Source: Lunularia cruciata (lineage: Eukaryota > Streptophyta > Marchantiopsida > Lunulariales > Lunulariaceae). Taken from it: a stretch of 64,000 nt of DNA. Shown here in pieces: positions 24,817-37,514 of this stretch. The first letter of the stretch is position 1; each line of letters starts with the position of its first letter. The translations under genes and the position numbers were made by a program. The notes under the pieces are model-generated. The model had not been told where the DNA came from, searched no databases, and was given only the letters and a program-made list of their open reading frames with translations. The stretch is taken from positions 40,219,034-40,283,033 of the forward strand of contig OX419762.1 in assembly GCA_948567375.1 (NCBI GenBank), given 5' to 3'.

Positions 24817-25048
24817 GGCTTTGACTCTATCACACTATCCCCAATTTATCTAATTGATTAACACATAGATGAAACATATCATCATTCCTCATAAGTTACA
24901 ACTAGAAACACCAAGGGTTCTTTAGACAAGGTGATCATATGCAAAAAATTCTATCCAAAGCGTGAGGTGATGATTGGGTAGTACTTGGAAACAAAAATCC
25001 CAATGGTTTGGCGGAAGTGGATTTGGTGGTCCATAAATTCCATCCATC

Positions 25049-25069
25049 CCATTCCTGCTTTGATACCAA
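25049..25069 (-). other. Primer binding site of element A
   Basis: Immediately inside the 5' LTR the minus strand reads TTGGTATCAAAGCAGGAATG. This matches the initiator tRNA-Met primer consensus TGGTATCAGAGC with one change in its core. Confidence 0.8.
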
Positions 25070-25481
25070 TGTAAAAGACCAAGACCGAGGAGAGAAATAG
25101 GAGAATGGAAGCTCACATTTAGACACTTGAATGAGGGAAACTCCAAATACCTAGCATGAACTTTGGCCCGCATATTTATATGGAGCATACAAGGCTCTTG
25201 AGAAGCTTCTCAAGAAGCTTCCTTGAGCCGCTTTCTTGGAGTGCAAGCCAAGTTAACCAAGAAGCTTCCTTCTTGAAGCCGTTTACTTGGCATGCCAGCT
25301 AAGCTGGTTGGAAGTTTCTAGAAGCTTCCTTCTAGAAACTACTTACTTGGGTGCAAGCTAAGCTAGTGGGAAGCTTCCCAAGAAGCTTCCTAGATGCTTC
25401 TAGGATATTCCACGCTAATTTGGCCTATTCATTATTTCATTAGCCTTGACAAACTTCATTGCTAAACTCCATATTGTTATA
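25070..25481 (-). repeat. 5' LTR of chromovirus A
   Basis: 412 bp. The minus strand ends CTTTTACA at 25070; the start has decayed from TGTAACA to TATAACA at 25481. It contains GAAGCTTC palindromes, a perfect heat-shock element TTCTAGAAGCTTC at 25316-25328, and a second, one-mismatch element (TTCTAGGATATTC) near 25395. A TATA-like motif (ATATAAATA on the minus strand) follows near 25175. Confidence 0.88.
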
Positions 25482-25504
25482 GAAAGAAAAAGTGCATTGT
25501 GACA
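25482..25504 (-). repeat. Start of middle LTR of element C
   Basis: The first 23 bases of the LTR (TGTCACAATGCACTTTTTCT on the minus strand) align with the 5' LTR start at 29404 (TGTGACAACCTACTTTTTCT). A polypurine tract, AAAAGGGGAGTA, lies immediately upstream in element sense (25505-25516). This marks a genuine 3' LTR boundary. Confidence 0.7.
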
Positions 25505-28500
25505 TACTCCCCTTTTCAAATGTTAGTGCACCCGTAAACAAAAGTAGAATTTATTTATTTATTTATTTTAACAATGATATTTATAACTTGCAAACCATTT
25601 ACTCTAGTGGCAAAAAAATTACCATCTAGGTCGAAAGACTACAATAAACCATTTTTGTAAAATTTATCTACCTTATATGGCTCCATCAATTTTAGATCGA
25701 GTTTACCTAAAAAAAATTGATGATGGTTATTTTACAACAATACTAGGTCTCCATTAGTTACCTATACTTGTCATATTTTTGTGTCATGATGTTTTTGCCA
25801 TTGGAGCTCTTGTTACTTTGTTCTCATGTTGGATTCTTCTCATTGTTCTTCTAGGAATGTCAACTATTGAATGCAATAAACTGACTATCTTCCTCAAACA
25901 TATGTTCCTCATATAGGATTTTGTAAGTTGTAATATCAAACTCTACTTGTAAGATTGGATGTAGCTCATACACAAAGGAGTACATGTTTTGCTTTGTGAT
26001 GATATTCTTTGCAATATGATATGCCCATAGGACGGACAATAATTTTTGTATCCCAATTATAAGCATAGTTTACCATTACCTTGTTGAGAATCTTGTAGAC
26101 TAGACCATTAGCCTTTCTTGTGAGACCGTTTGCCTTCAGGTTGTAGGGAGTAGTCTTAGTATGCTTAATTTGTAGATTATGCTTGATCTTAAGAGCCTCT
26201 AATAGGTTGTTGAGGAAGTGTACTTCTTTGTCATTGACAAGCTCTAATGGGGCATCCATACTAAGAAATGATGTTGCAGAACAAAAACTCAGCAAGCATA
26301 TCAACATCATCTTCTCGGGTTGCTTTGGCTTCTACCAATTTTGTTGCATAATCCATATAGACTAAAATGTATCATCATTTAGTGGTCCTTGTAGCAGGTT
26401 GGATTGGTCTTATGAATTCAATTCCCTATTTCTTAAATGGTACCAAAGGCAAATGGGTCATAGTGGCTATTGTGATAGTGTGGTTGGTTTCCTACTTATT
26501 GGCATGAGTCATAGTTATGGATTTATGCTTGTACATCCTTGTAAATTGTAGGAAACCAATACTCAATTGTTTGGATCTTTTTAACAATCATTTTGAGGCC
26601 GCCTTCAAGTGGAAAGATTGGATTACTCTCCCTACTTTGTTTTATACTTTGAGATGTTTTGCTTGTTATGAAGATGGCCACAACTTGGTTGTATGACATC
26701 TTTGGGATCATCATTTGTCATTGCTTGTGATGAACTATCTACATCTTTGAAGATTTGAATGAGCTCAATGAGCTCCTTTCTTTACTTGGCAACCTTGTTT
26801 ATATTAATTCTTATTTGGGTTTCTTTGAACTTGGAGATTGTGTGGCTTTGTAATTTGAGTGATAGGGTTTTTAGCTTATCACTCATATAGACCTTTCTCT
26901 CAAGAGCCGTGATTTGAGTTCTAAAGTCCTTAATCTTTTTCCAATTCATTGCACCATTTACCATTTGTTACAATTGGTTTAGGAGTTGATTCATTATGTG
27001 CTTTATGGTTATGAGAAGATACACTCATTTTTTCACCAAGTTTTTCTTGGTCTCGTTGAATTTTTGACTTGAGGTCATCTTGTACTCTTGTTGTAATCTC
27101 CTCATCTTCCCTTGTGCTTTTTTTAAGCTTTGGTGAGTTCCTAAATGCATAGATCTATGAGTTTTTATATATTCTTGTATGCTTCTTCATTGTAGTTACC
27201 TTTGTAGTGGTGGCATCTAATTTAGTTTGGACAATCTTCATCTCTTCGTCTTAAATGTTCATCTACTCTTCATGATGTGTCCATTTTTAGCTACCTTTGC
27301 TACACAGTGTTGACCTTCAATTGAAAGCATCATAAAATGACTTTGTATTAGCCTCATAATACCAATTCTTCCTATTGAAGCTTCTCTAGCAGCTGGTCTT
27401 TCTCCTTCAATGATGCAATCTCCTTGGTGAGCAATTCATTTGTATTGCTGAGGTTGGTATGAAGCACAAACTTATCTTTGGCTACTACACTCATCTTGTC
27501 AGGATGGTACCTTATGAGCTTAACTAGCTCATCAATAGCAAAGTCCAACTCTTTGTAGAAGCGCACAATCCCCTCTAGTAGTTCCATCAATGGTGTTGTT
27601 ATATGTACAAAGTAAACTAATATTAACCACGCCATTGAGTTATTGTCATATTAGAGACAATGGTGGGTATCATTCATCATTTTTTATTCTTCTTCTCATG
27701 TTGGAGGTTGAGCTAGTGATGCTTTGTAAGATGCAGTCTCCATATCAGTGCATTTCAACATCATCTCATTGGCTATATCAGTGTGATCATCATCTCCTTG
27801 TTGACAAGTTGCAGTAGAATCTTCTTTTTTAAGTTTCTTGGCTTCTAATTCTTGTCTTTTTCACTTCATCAGCCATTTTGGAACCTTGTTTGGATTGTGA
27901 GCCCAAAATTACATGATCAATTTGACCATATGATTTATTGGTGCATGAGGTTTGGAGAAGAAAATAGGTATTAGTGAAGATGTCTTCTTCAAAACAACAA
28001 TGGGAGCATCATCATCCTCCTCTATTGATCCCTTTCCTTTGGCCTTCACAATTTCCTCAAGTGTTTGTGACAATTGTGCATTGTTGTTTGTTGCTTTCTT
28101 TGGTACTTTTTTGTTGATATCAAGCAACAAGGTGCATCTAAATGAGTTGTTGCTACTTGATCTACTCTCATTTTGGGAGGTCCCTTTCTTGGACCCAAAA
28201 TGACCTTCATTGGTTGTAGAGGCCTTTTTTCCACCCTATCTCCTAGCTTTGCCACTTCCACTTTCTTCTAAAGATACTTCAATGACTTGGTTTCCCTTTC
28301 ATTTCTTGGAAACCATCATTTGCCATTTGTTGCATGTACCTTTTGAGTGATCATGATGGTGTTGTATGATTTTGTGACAAGCATGAACTTCTTGGTACAA
28401 GAATATTCCTCATTTTCACCATAATATTTAATTATTTGCTTGGCCAAATTGGGTTGTCCATTGAAGTAAGTTAGATGATGGAAGTGACTTGAAAATCTCT

Positions 28501-28904
28501 CCTTCTCCTCATTTGTGAGAAAACCCATTGCCAAATAGAAATGCATGATGAAGAGTACTACAATCATGCCACTCCCTACTCCATGTACTCCAACAATTTC
28601 TATACTCATTCATGGAACATCCATCATCAACTCATAGGTTTCCTTTGTTCAAAAGTTGGAAGAAATTTGCTTGATTGAGGTTGACATGTATTGTGCAATT
28701 CCTATTATGATAGTTTGGGAAGCTTGCCCATGATTTTATCCACCTTTTATGATTTAGACTTTTTTTTTACTACCATTGCTCATTCTACCATCTTGCTACT
28801 ATTCAACTCTACTTGTGCTCATATTGATCCCCCCTTCCTACATTACATGCTAGAGTTTGTGCTATTCACTCTGCCTTGGATCTTGGACAGTGGCGCAACT
28901 TTTT
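25505..28904 (-). mobile_element. Internal region of gypsy element C
   Basis: Minus-strand internal DNA between two LTRs. The upper part (27370-28900) has gag-like fragments with a lysine/glutamate-rich, coiled-coil-like stretch (27372-27635). The lower part holds integrase: zinc-domain tail YWFPTIYKDVQ at about 26540, core at 25966-26350, and C-terminal tail HPILQVEFDI at 25860-26066. Protease, RT and RNase H are not recognisable, so several kilobases have been deleted. The integrase reads KTTPYNLKANGLTRKANG, a gypsy type distinct from the A/B family. Confidence 0.7.
25860..26714 (-). pseudogene. Integrase of element C
   Basis: Integrase with the motif TTPYNLKANGLTRKANGLVYKILNKV in a 114-codon frame at 25966-26310 (quoted in two parts: TTPYNLKANGLTRKANG and VYKILNKV). 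It is followed in another frame by the C-terminal segment HPILQVEFDITTYKI. The second catalytic region has decayed to LELVNDKEVHF, where relatives have a SDRG or SDNG-like motif. Frameshifts and stops inactivate it. Confidence 0.75.
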
Positions 28905-29404
28905 TTTGCATGATAGATAGTCAAAAGAGATGCAAGTGAAAAAAAGTAACTTCTTGAGGGATTGGTTTGCCTTTTATAGATCCCACCACCTAGTTGCTCC
29001 TCAACCATCACAACAAGTGGTGAATGGTCACGGTCAAATAGCACATGTGCAAGCCTCTTGAAAAATCAAACTATTCTTTGGCAATGTGCTATAAGTTACT
29101 ATTGTGGATTTTGAATTGGCTATAGAATCACATGTTGTTTTGCTAGAATCTTGTCATTGAGCAACTCACATGAGAATTTCCTCAAACATATGACATCATT
29201 GTAATCTAATTTATATCATAGTCCTTGTTGCTTCATTGTTCAGAACAAATTATCAAGCAAGTCTTGGACTTTGTTAAGGACATTGCACAGACTAATCTTT
29301 TATCCTACTTATCACTATCCTAAGACTTACTCTATTGTCTAAAACACTAGTAACCCACTAGAAACAAGATAAATTTGGACAAAAAGAAAAAGTAGGTTGT
29401 CACA
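28905..29404 (-). repeat. 5' LTR of element C
   Basis: Begins TGTGACAACC at 29404. A good TATA box (CTATAAAAGG on the minus strand) lies at 28970-28979. The end is placed near 28905 because the following minus-strand sequence TGCGCCACTGTCC resembles a decayed tRNA primer site (TGGCGCC type). The other LTR copy is at 18960-19423 plus 25482-25504. Confidence 0.55.
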
Positions 29405-30933
29405 ATTCCTACTCCTAAGATTTATTAATTATTAGATTAATTTAATTTACTAGGAAAAGAAGAATAAAAGACCCAAAGTCTAAAGAAACATCCAAAATCT
29501 TATGAATAATCAACATATCATCTAACTTTGACCTAACAACTAGGTAAGGATTCCTTCATATGGACTAACCTTGGATTCTAAGAAAATCCACACTAAAAGA
29601 CTTGTGGATTAAGAGTTCTTAATTATTTAAAACCTCAAACCCAAAAATTAAAATCAATATACTAGAATTCATATTATTTGTACTCTCTTTCAACCTCTTT
29701 TAAGTATGATTACCTCTATATTATATATGATTAACTCTAGCTCATCATTGATGATTTAGGTAAACTGTAGAAAAATAAGAATTTTCAGCTACTTGCCATA
29801 CAAATCTTGATATCCCAACCTAGATGCACCAATGAGTGTTATTGTACATCCAAGAGAACAAGTACTAGCACTAATAGTTTTCAAGAAGATGTGGTGCAAG
29901 ATACAATACTCACAAAGATGGTTTTCTAGGAGAAGTATTCCAAGATGCAAAGAGTTGAAGAAGGCTCTTGTCACCGAGACTTAAAGATCAAGCCAAGATT
30001 TGTTTTGGAGAAGATAATAGTTTCAAATAATAATATATTTAAAATTGCCTTTGGCATAAAAGAGTTGAGGGAATTGAAGCAAACAAATTTCAATATGTAA
30101 TAGAAGTGCAAGTTGTAGGGAGGAATAGTAAGGTGTACATGGAAAATAAGATTAAGGAGTCCTATTGTTGGATGATTTAAGGAATGTTGAGTAGATGATA
30201 CTCTATGTATTTACTTTCATTGCAACCAAGGACAAAAAACACTCAACAAAATGTATAAAGATATAACATCCTCAAAATAATGACTTGCCAAATTTACAAT
30301 CTTTTACTTATTGGTAGTCACAAGGAGGGTATGAGGAGGTTGCATGAACTTTGCTGATCCTTTAGGAAGTTAATAGTAAGTTATGTAATCTAAATTTTAT
30401 ACCATTATTTTAATTTTATTTATTGTATGTATATCTTTAGATAGAAATGTATTAATTATCCTTTGACTTTGTATTTCTCAAAGAGATAAGGATGTGAAGA
30501 AAACACTATTGGTTTTTTTAAGACTAAAGGTAAGAAGATTGGGCAAGAAAAAAAGAGAAGATTGCAATGAAGTTTCTTATTGAATCTAATCTGGTTAGAG
30601 TATTAGCTCCTCTCATTTTCATTCTTTGGTGTGACAACAATAGAGCATGGAAGGAGAAGAATATAAATGAGATTCAAAATGAACCCACCAAGGAGGAGCA
30701 CGATACAATTTGAGTAGGTCATATCAACTTTGTAGTTAGTATGAAAGATTGTAGATTTTAAGGACTATATTATTATGAATTCTAAGATTACTTATTGATA
30801 CCATATGAAGGAATCATTTTATAAAATTTGGTAAATTAATAGCATAATTTTTGGTAAAATTAATTTACCAAAATAGCCTAAATTTGGGAAATTAATTTGG
30901 TATTTAATTAACTTGACTAAAATTATAATATTT

Positions 30934-31775
30934 ATATGTAGATATTATGACAATCATGCTTGTCTAACTGAATAGTACTTCCATTTTGTCAAATCAATCC
31001 AAAATAATAAAATATTTTCAATGTTTTCTCAAAGATCCAACATTCAATTCTTTATTATAGAGAATATAGTAAGGTTCTTGATATGGATTCACTATGAAAT
31101 GATCAATTTGATGCTTTAGCTTTCACACTATAACTAGATATTGCTAATCATAAAATTCCTTTGCATCATTAAATACCATTAATTTACCAACTACCATAGA
31201 ACTACTCATAAAATATAATTGATTAAATTAAAATATATGGTATTTAATCTAATTTGGTAAATTAATAGCATAAATTTAGTAAAATAATTTGATAAATTAA
31301 TAGCACTTTTAAGTTTTTGAGTTGATTCATTTTATTTATTAGCTTTTTATATTTTAAATCTTTATATCTTCTAAATTATTTTCTATGAGAACAAGACAAA
31401 TAAAAAACTTTGGTAGATCTTAAATCAAACACCACTACATGATATGATATTGGACAAAGTAATTTACCCAATCAAAGAATATCATATTGAAGTTGAAGAT
31501 ATAACTAGAGTACAATATATTCTCTAATTGAGTTTGCAATATCTAGTTATAGTGTAAAAGCTGAAGCATCAATTGATGATTTAATAGTGAATCTAGGTCA
31601 AGAACCTTACTATATTCTATATAATAAAGGTTTGGATGCTTGATCTTTGAGCAAATATTGAAACTACTTTATTATGTTTGGATTGATTTTGACAAAATAG
31701 AAGAGCTATTGAGTTAGAAAAGCTTTTAGCCACTAAATTTTGCAAGGCTTATTGATTGCAAAATATCTACATATA
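30934..31775. repeat. Imperfect inverted repeat, arms of about 210-240 bp
   Basis: The left arm at about 30934-31145 is the reverse complement of 31535-31775 at roughly 80 percent by eye. Shared words include AGAATATAGTAAGGTTCTTGA and ACACTATAACTAGATATTGC. The spacer of about 390 bp is AT-rich and contains repeated GGTAAATTAATAGCA. It could be a fold-back element or a source of double-stranded RNA; no transposase is present. Confidence 0.75.
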
Positions 31776-32016
31776 TATGATTTCAACTAAGGGTAATCAA
31801 TTAGGTTTTACAAAAATCTAGGTCTAAATAGGATACTAAATATTATGTAGAATATTTATGAAAGCAAGTTCAATGGTTTTACTAGTACAGGATGTAGAGG
31901 TACCTACATGTGAGATAGTATTTTATTTCCCTTGAATTGTTGGTGATTTTTAAGCACTAAATATGGGGTACAATAGAAGGAATATCTAAATGTATTATAA
32001 TTAAGCAGGAGATAGG

Positions 32017-32256
32017 ATATATAAATATATATAAATATATATAAATATATATAAATATATATAAATATATATAAATATATATAAATATATATAAATATAT
32101 ATAAATATATATAAATATATATAAATATATATAAATATATATAAATATATATAAATATATATAAATATATATAAATATATATAAATATATATAAATATAT
32201 ATAAATATATATAAATATATATAAATATATATAAATATATAAATATATATGTATAT
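32017..32256. repeat. AT minisatellite, 10-bp unit
   Basis: More than 20 near-perfect copies of the 10-bp unit ATATATAAAT. The open frames across it, which read as Tyr/Ile-rich proteins on the minus strand, are artefacts of the repeat. Confidence 0.95.
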
Positions 32257-34067
32257 ATAAACCAGCAAATAAGAAGGATGGTATGCATATGAAACCTCTT
32301 GTATAATTTCAACCTCTTAGATTCAAGACGCTCTTCGAACCAATCATATCTCTTTTGGAATGTAGAACATTTATAACTTTACTTTATTTTATATTCTACA
32401 CATTTTTTTGTATCAATTGTTGAAAAATTTTGGAGCCATTAATTTTAGATGAATTATATTTGACAAATTTTTTCTTCATATTGTGCTACTACCTAGAATA
32501 TAGATTTATCATTTTATTTTCTGATAATTTAATAATAAAAATTGAAACTAAGTTTTTGATAGATCATAAAAATATAGTTTATCTTGGCATATTGGACTTA
32601 ATAAGAGCCTTGTATTTACTTCATAGTCTATTGGTTGATATGTGAAGTATGATCCTCTTTTCCTCTTTAATTATATAATAAATTCTCATTAATATTTTCA
32701 ACCATTTATTTTAAATTATTATTCACTAGTTAATATCTCTTTTTGAAAGTTTTTTATTGATTATAGTGTTATTTATTAAATAAGCTTATGCATACATATG
32801 AAATGTTAAAGAATATCTTTAAGTGCAAGGAAAGATAGAACGACATTGAAATAATATTTTAAAAGTAGCTAAGAATGAAGTTTGTATTGTATAATTGTAA
32901 ATTAATAACCTTATAATAACTTAAATTTTTAGAAATTGTGTACATTTTTTTTCTTAGTTATTACATTTGACAAGACTTTTAGTTACTATGTTGCTACAAT
33001 CTTTGTTGCTACTAGGATTTTAGAAATCACACCAAAGATTGAAACCAAGGGGAATTACAAAGTTTTGCCATAGTATTGTTTGCTAGAGTACCAATCATGA
33101 AGGTAGAACATTGATTGCTCCAATTTCTTAGGACAAATAGTTATCTTGAAGTTGTCTTTTTATGGTAAGTATTTAAATATCTTCATATATTCAAAAAAAA
33201 TTTATTGACTGCTTTCTTCTTGTATGGTGTGTGCTTGGTGAAATGTATTATGTATTTTTCTAGAAAAAAAGTTTGAATTCATACTTAAAACTAAAAATTG
33301 AATTCCTAATCCTAAGTTTGGTTTTCATATATTTTTCAAAATCTTTCAAGCATCACACTTCCAAAATGCATTATTAAAAAAACATATTCTTGCACTTGAT
33401 GCATCATTCTCAATCATTGAGTATTTTCTAACGTCTCCACTTGGTCTTAAGTTTTGATATATTTAATTTAGTAAAGAAAGTATTTGGAGGAATGCTTGAC
33501 TTTTTCTATTTCTCCAAATCAGTTTAGTAGCATGAGATCATTTATGCTGCATTTTGGAAAAACTTATCCTAAATTTATCTCAAGAATGCAAAATTTTACT
33601 GATGTTGTACTAAGAGTCTTCCTTTATAGATTATTCAACTCTTGAGTTGATCATAAGTTATAGTGCAAAGGTAATAGAAGTTGGTATGCCCTATGATCCT
33701 TAAAGTATTTCTATATAGATTTTGTTGTTGCATATAGGATGAGAGAGCTTGCTAACAACCTGTTTGCAAACTTCTTCCATAAGTTTTTCACTTCCTTAAT
33801 GGCAATTTAGATAATGAATGTTGTCTTTTAATTGCCAAAACTACCTTTTCAATTTTAGAAGAAAATAATAAAAATAGTTTCTTCCGTTGTATGCTTAGAT
33901 TAACTCTAGGCATACTTAGAGTTAATCGTCACTATTTCCAAACAAGGTCAGTATCAATCAACAAACGAGGTGACTATTCTTTCACAAAAGTCGTAGGTGT
34001 TGGATTATTGTACAAATAAAAAGTATCCGTTGAAAAAAATATCCCTATTTTTTCAATCAAGGCATTT

Positions 34068-34252
34068 GAAACAAATTGGTATTTCTCTCTTGATGTTGTT
34101 CGGTATCCTCCTTAGCCTAACATTTGAGTTTTCTTTCATTCCAAACAAATTGCTCCCTTACCATTTTATTTTTCTTTCGTTTCAGACGAATTGCTCTTTC
34201 TCTCTTGATGTTGATCTTTATCCTCCTTATGCTAATATTTTAGTTTTCTTCC
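34068..34252. repeat. Degenerate tandem repeat of about 114 bp
   Basis: Two copies of a unit containing TTTCTCTCTTGATGTTG, then TATCCTCCTTA.GCTAA, then TTTTCTT. They start near 34068 and 34182. A third partial copy of the CAAATTGCTC part lies between them. Confidence 0.55.
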
Positions 34253-36099
34253 TAATAGATCATAATTTACAAAACTTTCTTTAATGCTCCTCCAATCAAT
34301 ATAAATCTGATGTGCCTAACATTTTTCTCACGGTGAAGTTCACTTTTTGTACAGTATTCTTCAATAAAGAAAGGAATTTTCACTTATATGATCTTTCTAT
34401 CTCTATCTTTTGGGTATTCCTTCCATGATATTAAGTATCCAAAATTCTCCACTATGTATATTCTTTGCCTTAATGGTACCTAGATGGAACATCATAGCAA
34501 GCTCTTCCATCCTAATGCTTAATGACACGCAACAACTATTGTTGAAGTTCACTGTGCTAGTTGAATGAACTTACTTAAGAAAGAGGCTATTCCATTTCTA
34601 AATAGTAACCTTATGAGCTGACTTAGCAAGAACTTTAGATCCCTTAGCAAAATTAAGCATGGTTTGGTGATTGAATTTTAAATCCAATTATTTTCAACCC
34701 CAATAATGGTCATTGAATGACCCAACGTGAGATCCTAATGACCTTGCCAAACCACATATAAATTCTCAAACCATTTTCCCATTGAGATAGTGAAACAGCT
34801 TGCTGACTTTATCTTGTCACTCGATAGATTCTGAATCTCCTTTTTAGTACATGATAATTTCTACAAATTGTAACTTAGGTTTGGGAACAAGATTTTACAC
34901 CAATTTCTAAGTGATTAGAATGTACAAATAAAAAATATAAATTTGTAAAAATTAGAGAAATGAATTGAGGAGTAAAGATAAAAACTCATTTAGATTTTAA
35001 TGACTTTGCATTAGAAACTTAGATTAGACATAATGTGACATATTTTCGTAAGATAAAAATATTCATACAGGAGAAAGGGAAAACTTGTAGGGCTAATTCG
35101 TTCCACATGTGAGCTCTTACACGCTCCTTAGCAGATGTTATTTTTGTGATAATATCTATTCAAGATGGATCAGTAATAAAAATGTATATAGATTATTGTG
35201 AGGACGTAATAAGCTGCAAACAAATTCTCTTTATGCAAATCTTTTCTGAGGAGCTCTAAAGTTCGGAGACAAAATGTTTGATCTGTTTCACATTTCAAAA
35301 CGAGTATTGAACTATTAAACCCTTGACCACTAGCAATCAGTTTGTACCATATATTATATAAATACATGTGCAATGAGGACAAAAGCCCTTCTTAGAACAA
35401 CAAATCCACACCCACTCATAACAAAACCGGCGCCAATGTAATGCGCATGTAATGCACGCATTGTTCGTAATGCCTTATTCACCATTCTATGAATGGTGGA
35501 TAGTGCATTCAATATGAAAACCACTATGAAGCACTCTACCAACCATATTTCATTCTAGAACGATGCAAAACATAGAGCGACAAGGGATGTCAGTTTCTAG
35601 CCAAGGGAAAGGGAGAAGTGTAACAAGACTATATAATAGGGGGTATATCCCTATTATCTAGATCTAAGAATTTTTTATTATTACGGGTACCCATAGAAAG
35701 TTACATGGGTATTCGTTCAAATATTTTACATGTACTATTTTACATGTACTATTTTTAAGTTTCAAAAGAAATTTAAGGGTAGAGTACTTTTATTTGTTAA
35801 ATATTTTAATAAGTATTACTTTTAAAGTAAAAATAAATAAATATATGGGTAGAGTATCATAGCCATAAATATTTTATAGGTCATAAAAAACATGACATGT
35901 AAATTCTTCATGGCACGTAAATATTTATAGGTAATAGGGTTTTAAGGATATCCTTAAATCTCAAATGCTTATCAAGTGATTTGAAATTTAAAAGTATTCA
36001 CCCAAACCAAATTGGAGCACTCTCATCTTCCTCCATTCAACATTTTTGTCATCATCTTGTCTCGAGCACAGAAAACATTTCAAAAACAGAAGAGAAGAA

Positions 36100-37083
36100 G
36101 GCAACCGTGTAGAAAGATGGGAAGACACTATCAAGGTGTACAAGGGAGAGATGAAAAAGGTAAAATGGTGCTAAGCCCCAATGAACTCTATATGAGAAAT
36201 CTGCCCTACCGCACCTAAGATATTTGAGCTATGCAAGTCATATTGTCTTCAAACCATTGCTGTCTACAAACCACTGGAGCATCCAAAGAAACATCACCTA
36301 ATGTGATTGTCTCTTATGGATTGCACCAGCCATTGCCCTCTGTAGAGCAATGGGCACAAACTGTCTAAAATATGCTACAAAGTATGAGAATGAGAGCGAG
36401 AATGGTACTCCCTGGTGCCTAACATGATAAGCTCTTGTGCTCTCCTTGACAAATGTGTCAAATGCCATGTCCATCGTTCCATATAACTCAAAGGCTAGAC
36501 AAACAAAGAGATGACCTTGTTGCATGCCCCTATACTTGGAGACCTTGCGACTTGTTGCTACACTCACCGCCCATCCAGGGAGATGGGTAATCACTCCCTC
36601 CAAAATTGTATCTTGCATAGGATTGGTAACTATGACATTGTTATTATAACCTGATCACCTTGGACCAAGTATAAGTTTGCCCTTACATATGTCATCTGCA
36701 AAGCATACAAACGCTCCTTCTAAGCCAAGTATCCACTCTCTCGTGCCATAGCAAACACTATGTCCCTAATAGTATCATGGGTAGCTATCCTTTGTCGTCC
36801 AAAAGGACATTGTGTCATATGGACCATTGCTACATCTAGTGTAGAACCACACCCACAAGTGAGTAATGAAGATGCAGATGAGTGGACCAAACCTAGGCAA
36901 AACCTCATCGCTGCAGAGAAAGTAGCTAATGCAAGTCAGAATGCCTTAATACACAATCAAGCTAGGATCCAAGAGCCTATGCCCTTGTTTGAGCAAGAGC
37001 AAAGATGTGCTCTAGTAGCTTGAGGAATGGACAAGCCAACTAAGAGAGAATGTAGCATATGCTCACATTGTCGCTCCATCAAG
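36100..37083 (-). mobile_element. Non-LTR retrotransposon L1, 3' part
   Basis: 3' half of a non-LTR element on the minus strand, split from its 5' part (42688-44163) by chromovirus B. It encodes the zinc-knuckle region (CGCGSTLDVAMVHMTQC, about 36720-36908) and the endonuclease-like tail (36298-36618, YRGMQQGHLFVCLAFELYG). A 3' untranslated stretch is shared with L2 and L3. Frameshifts separate the blocks. It ends near 36100 with no obvious poly(A). Confidence 0.8.
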
Positions 37084-37509
37084 TGTAAAAGACCGAGACC
37101 GAGGAGAGAAATAGGAGAATAGAAATTCATATTGGGACACTTGAATGTGTGGAAAATCTAAATGCTTAGCATGAGCTTTGGCTCTTGTATTTATAAGGAT
37201 CATACAAGGCTCTTGAGAAGCTTCTCAAGAAGCTTCCTTGAGCCACTTTCTTGGAGTGCAAGCCAAGTTAATTGGGAAGCTTCTCAAGAAGCTTCCGTTT
37301 AGGAGTTGCTTACTTGGCGTGCAAGCTAAGTTAGTTAAAAGCTTATAGAAGCTTCCTTCTAGAAGCTACCTACTTGGAGTGCAAGCTAAGCTAGCCAAGA
37401 AGCTTCCCAAGATGCTTCCTAGATACTTCTGGAATATTCTAGACTAATTTGTCTTATTTGCTACTATGTTAGCCCTACTAACTTTGTTGCTAAACTCCAT
37501 ATTGTTACA
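37084..37509 (-). repeat. 3' LTR of chromovirus B
   Basis: 426 bp, TGTAACAATATGG to CTTTTACA on the minus strand. Perfect heat-shock element TTCTGGAATATTC at 37427-37439; GAAGCTTC palindrome cluster at about 37215-37300; TATA box TTATAAATA (minus strand) at 37188-37196. The adjoining polypurine tract GGTGGGGGAATA lies at 37510-37521. Confidence 0.95.
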
Positions 37510-37514
37510 TATTC

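Larger units (their letters stand above)
19424..25481 (-). mobile_element. Ty3/gypsy chromovirus A, nested in element C
   Basis: Full-length but dead LTR retrotransposon on the minus strand. It has a 5' LTR at 25070-25481, a primer site just below 25070, gag, protease, RT, RNase H, integrase and chromodomain in gypsy order, a polypurine tract at about 19828-19840, and a 3' LTR at 19424-19827. Stops and frameshifts interrupt every domain. A solo LTR of the same family sits inside it (20251-20639). The outer end of the 3' LTR lacks about 10-20 bp and the target-site duplication cannot be recognised. It interrupts the middle LTR of element C. Confidence 0.9.
29405..36099. other. AT-rich intergenic DNA
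   Basis: About 6.7 kb with no recognisable coding sequence. It contains an imperfect inverted repeat (30934-31775), a 10-bp AT satellite (about 32017-32256), and a short degenerate tandem repeat (34068-34252). Confidence 0.55.

Noticed and set aside
31957-32312. Two 103-codon Tyr/Ile-rich minus-strand ORFs
   Set aside because: They are translations of the 10-bp AT minisatellite and carry no protein signal.
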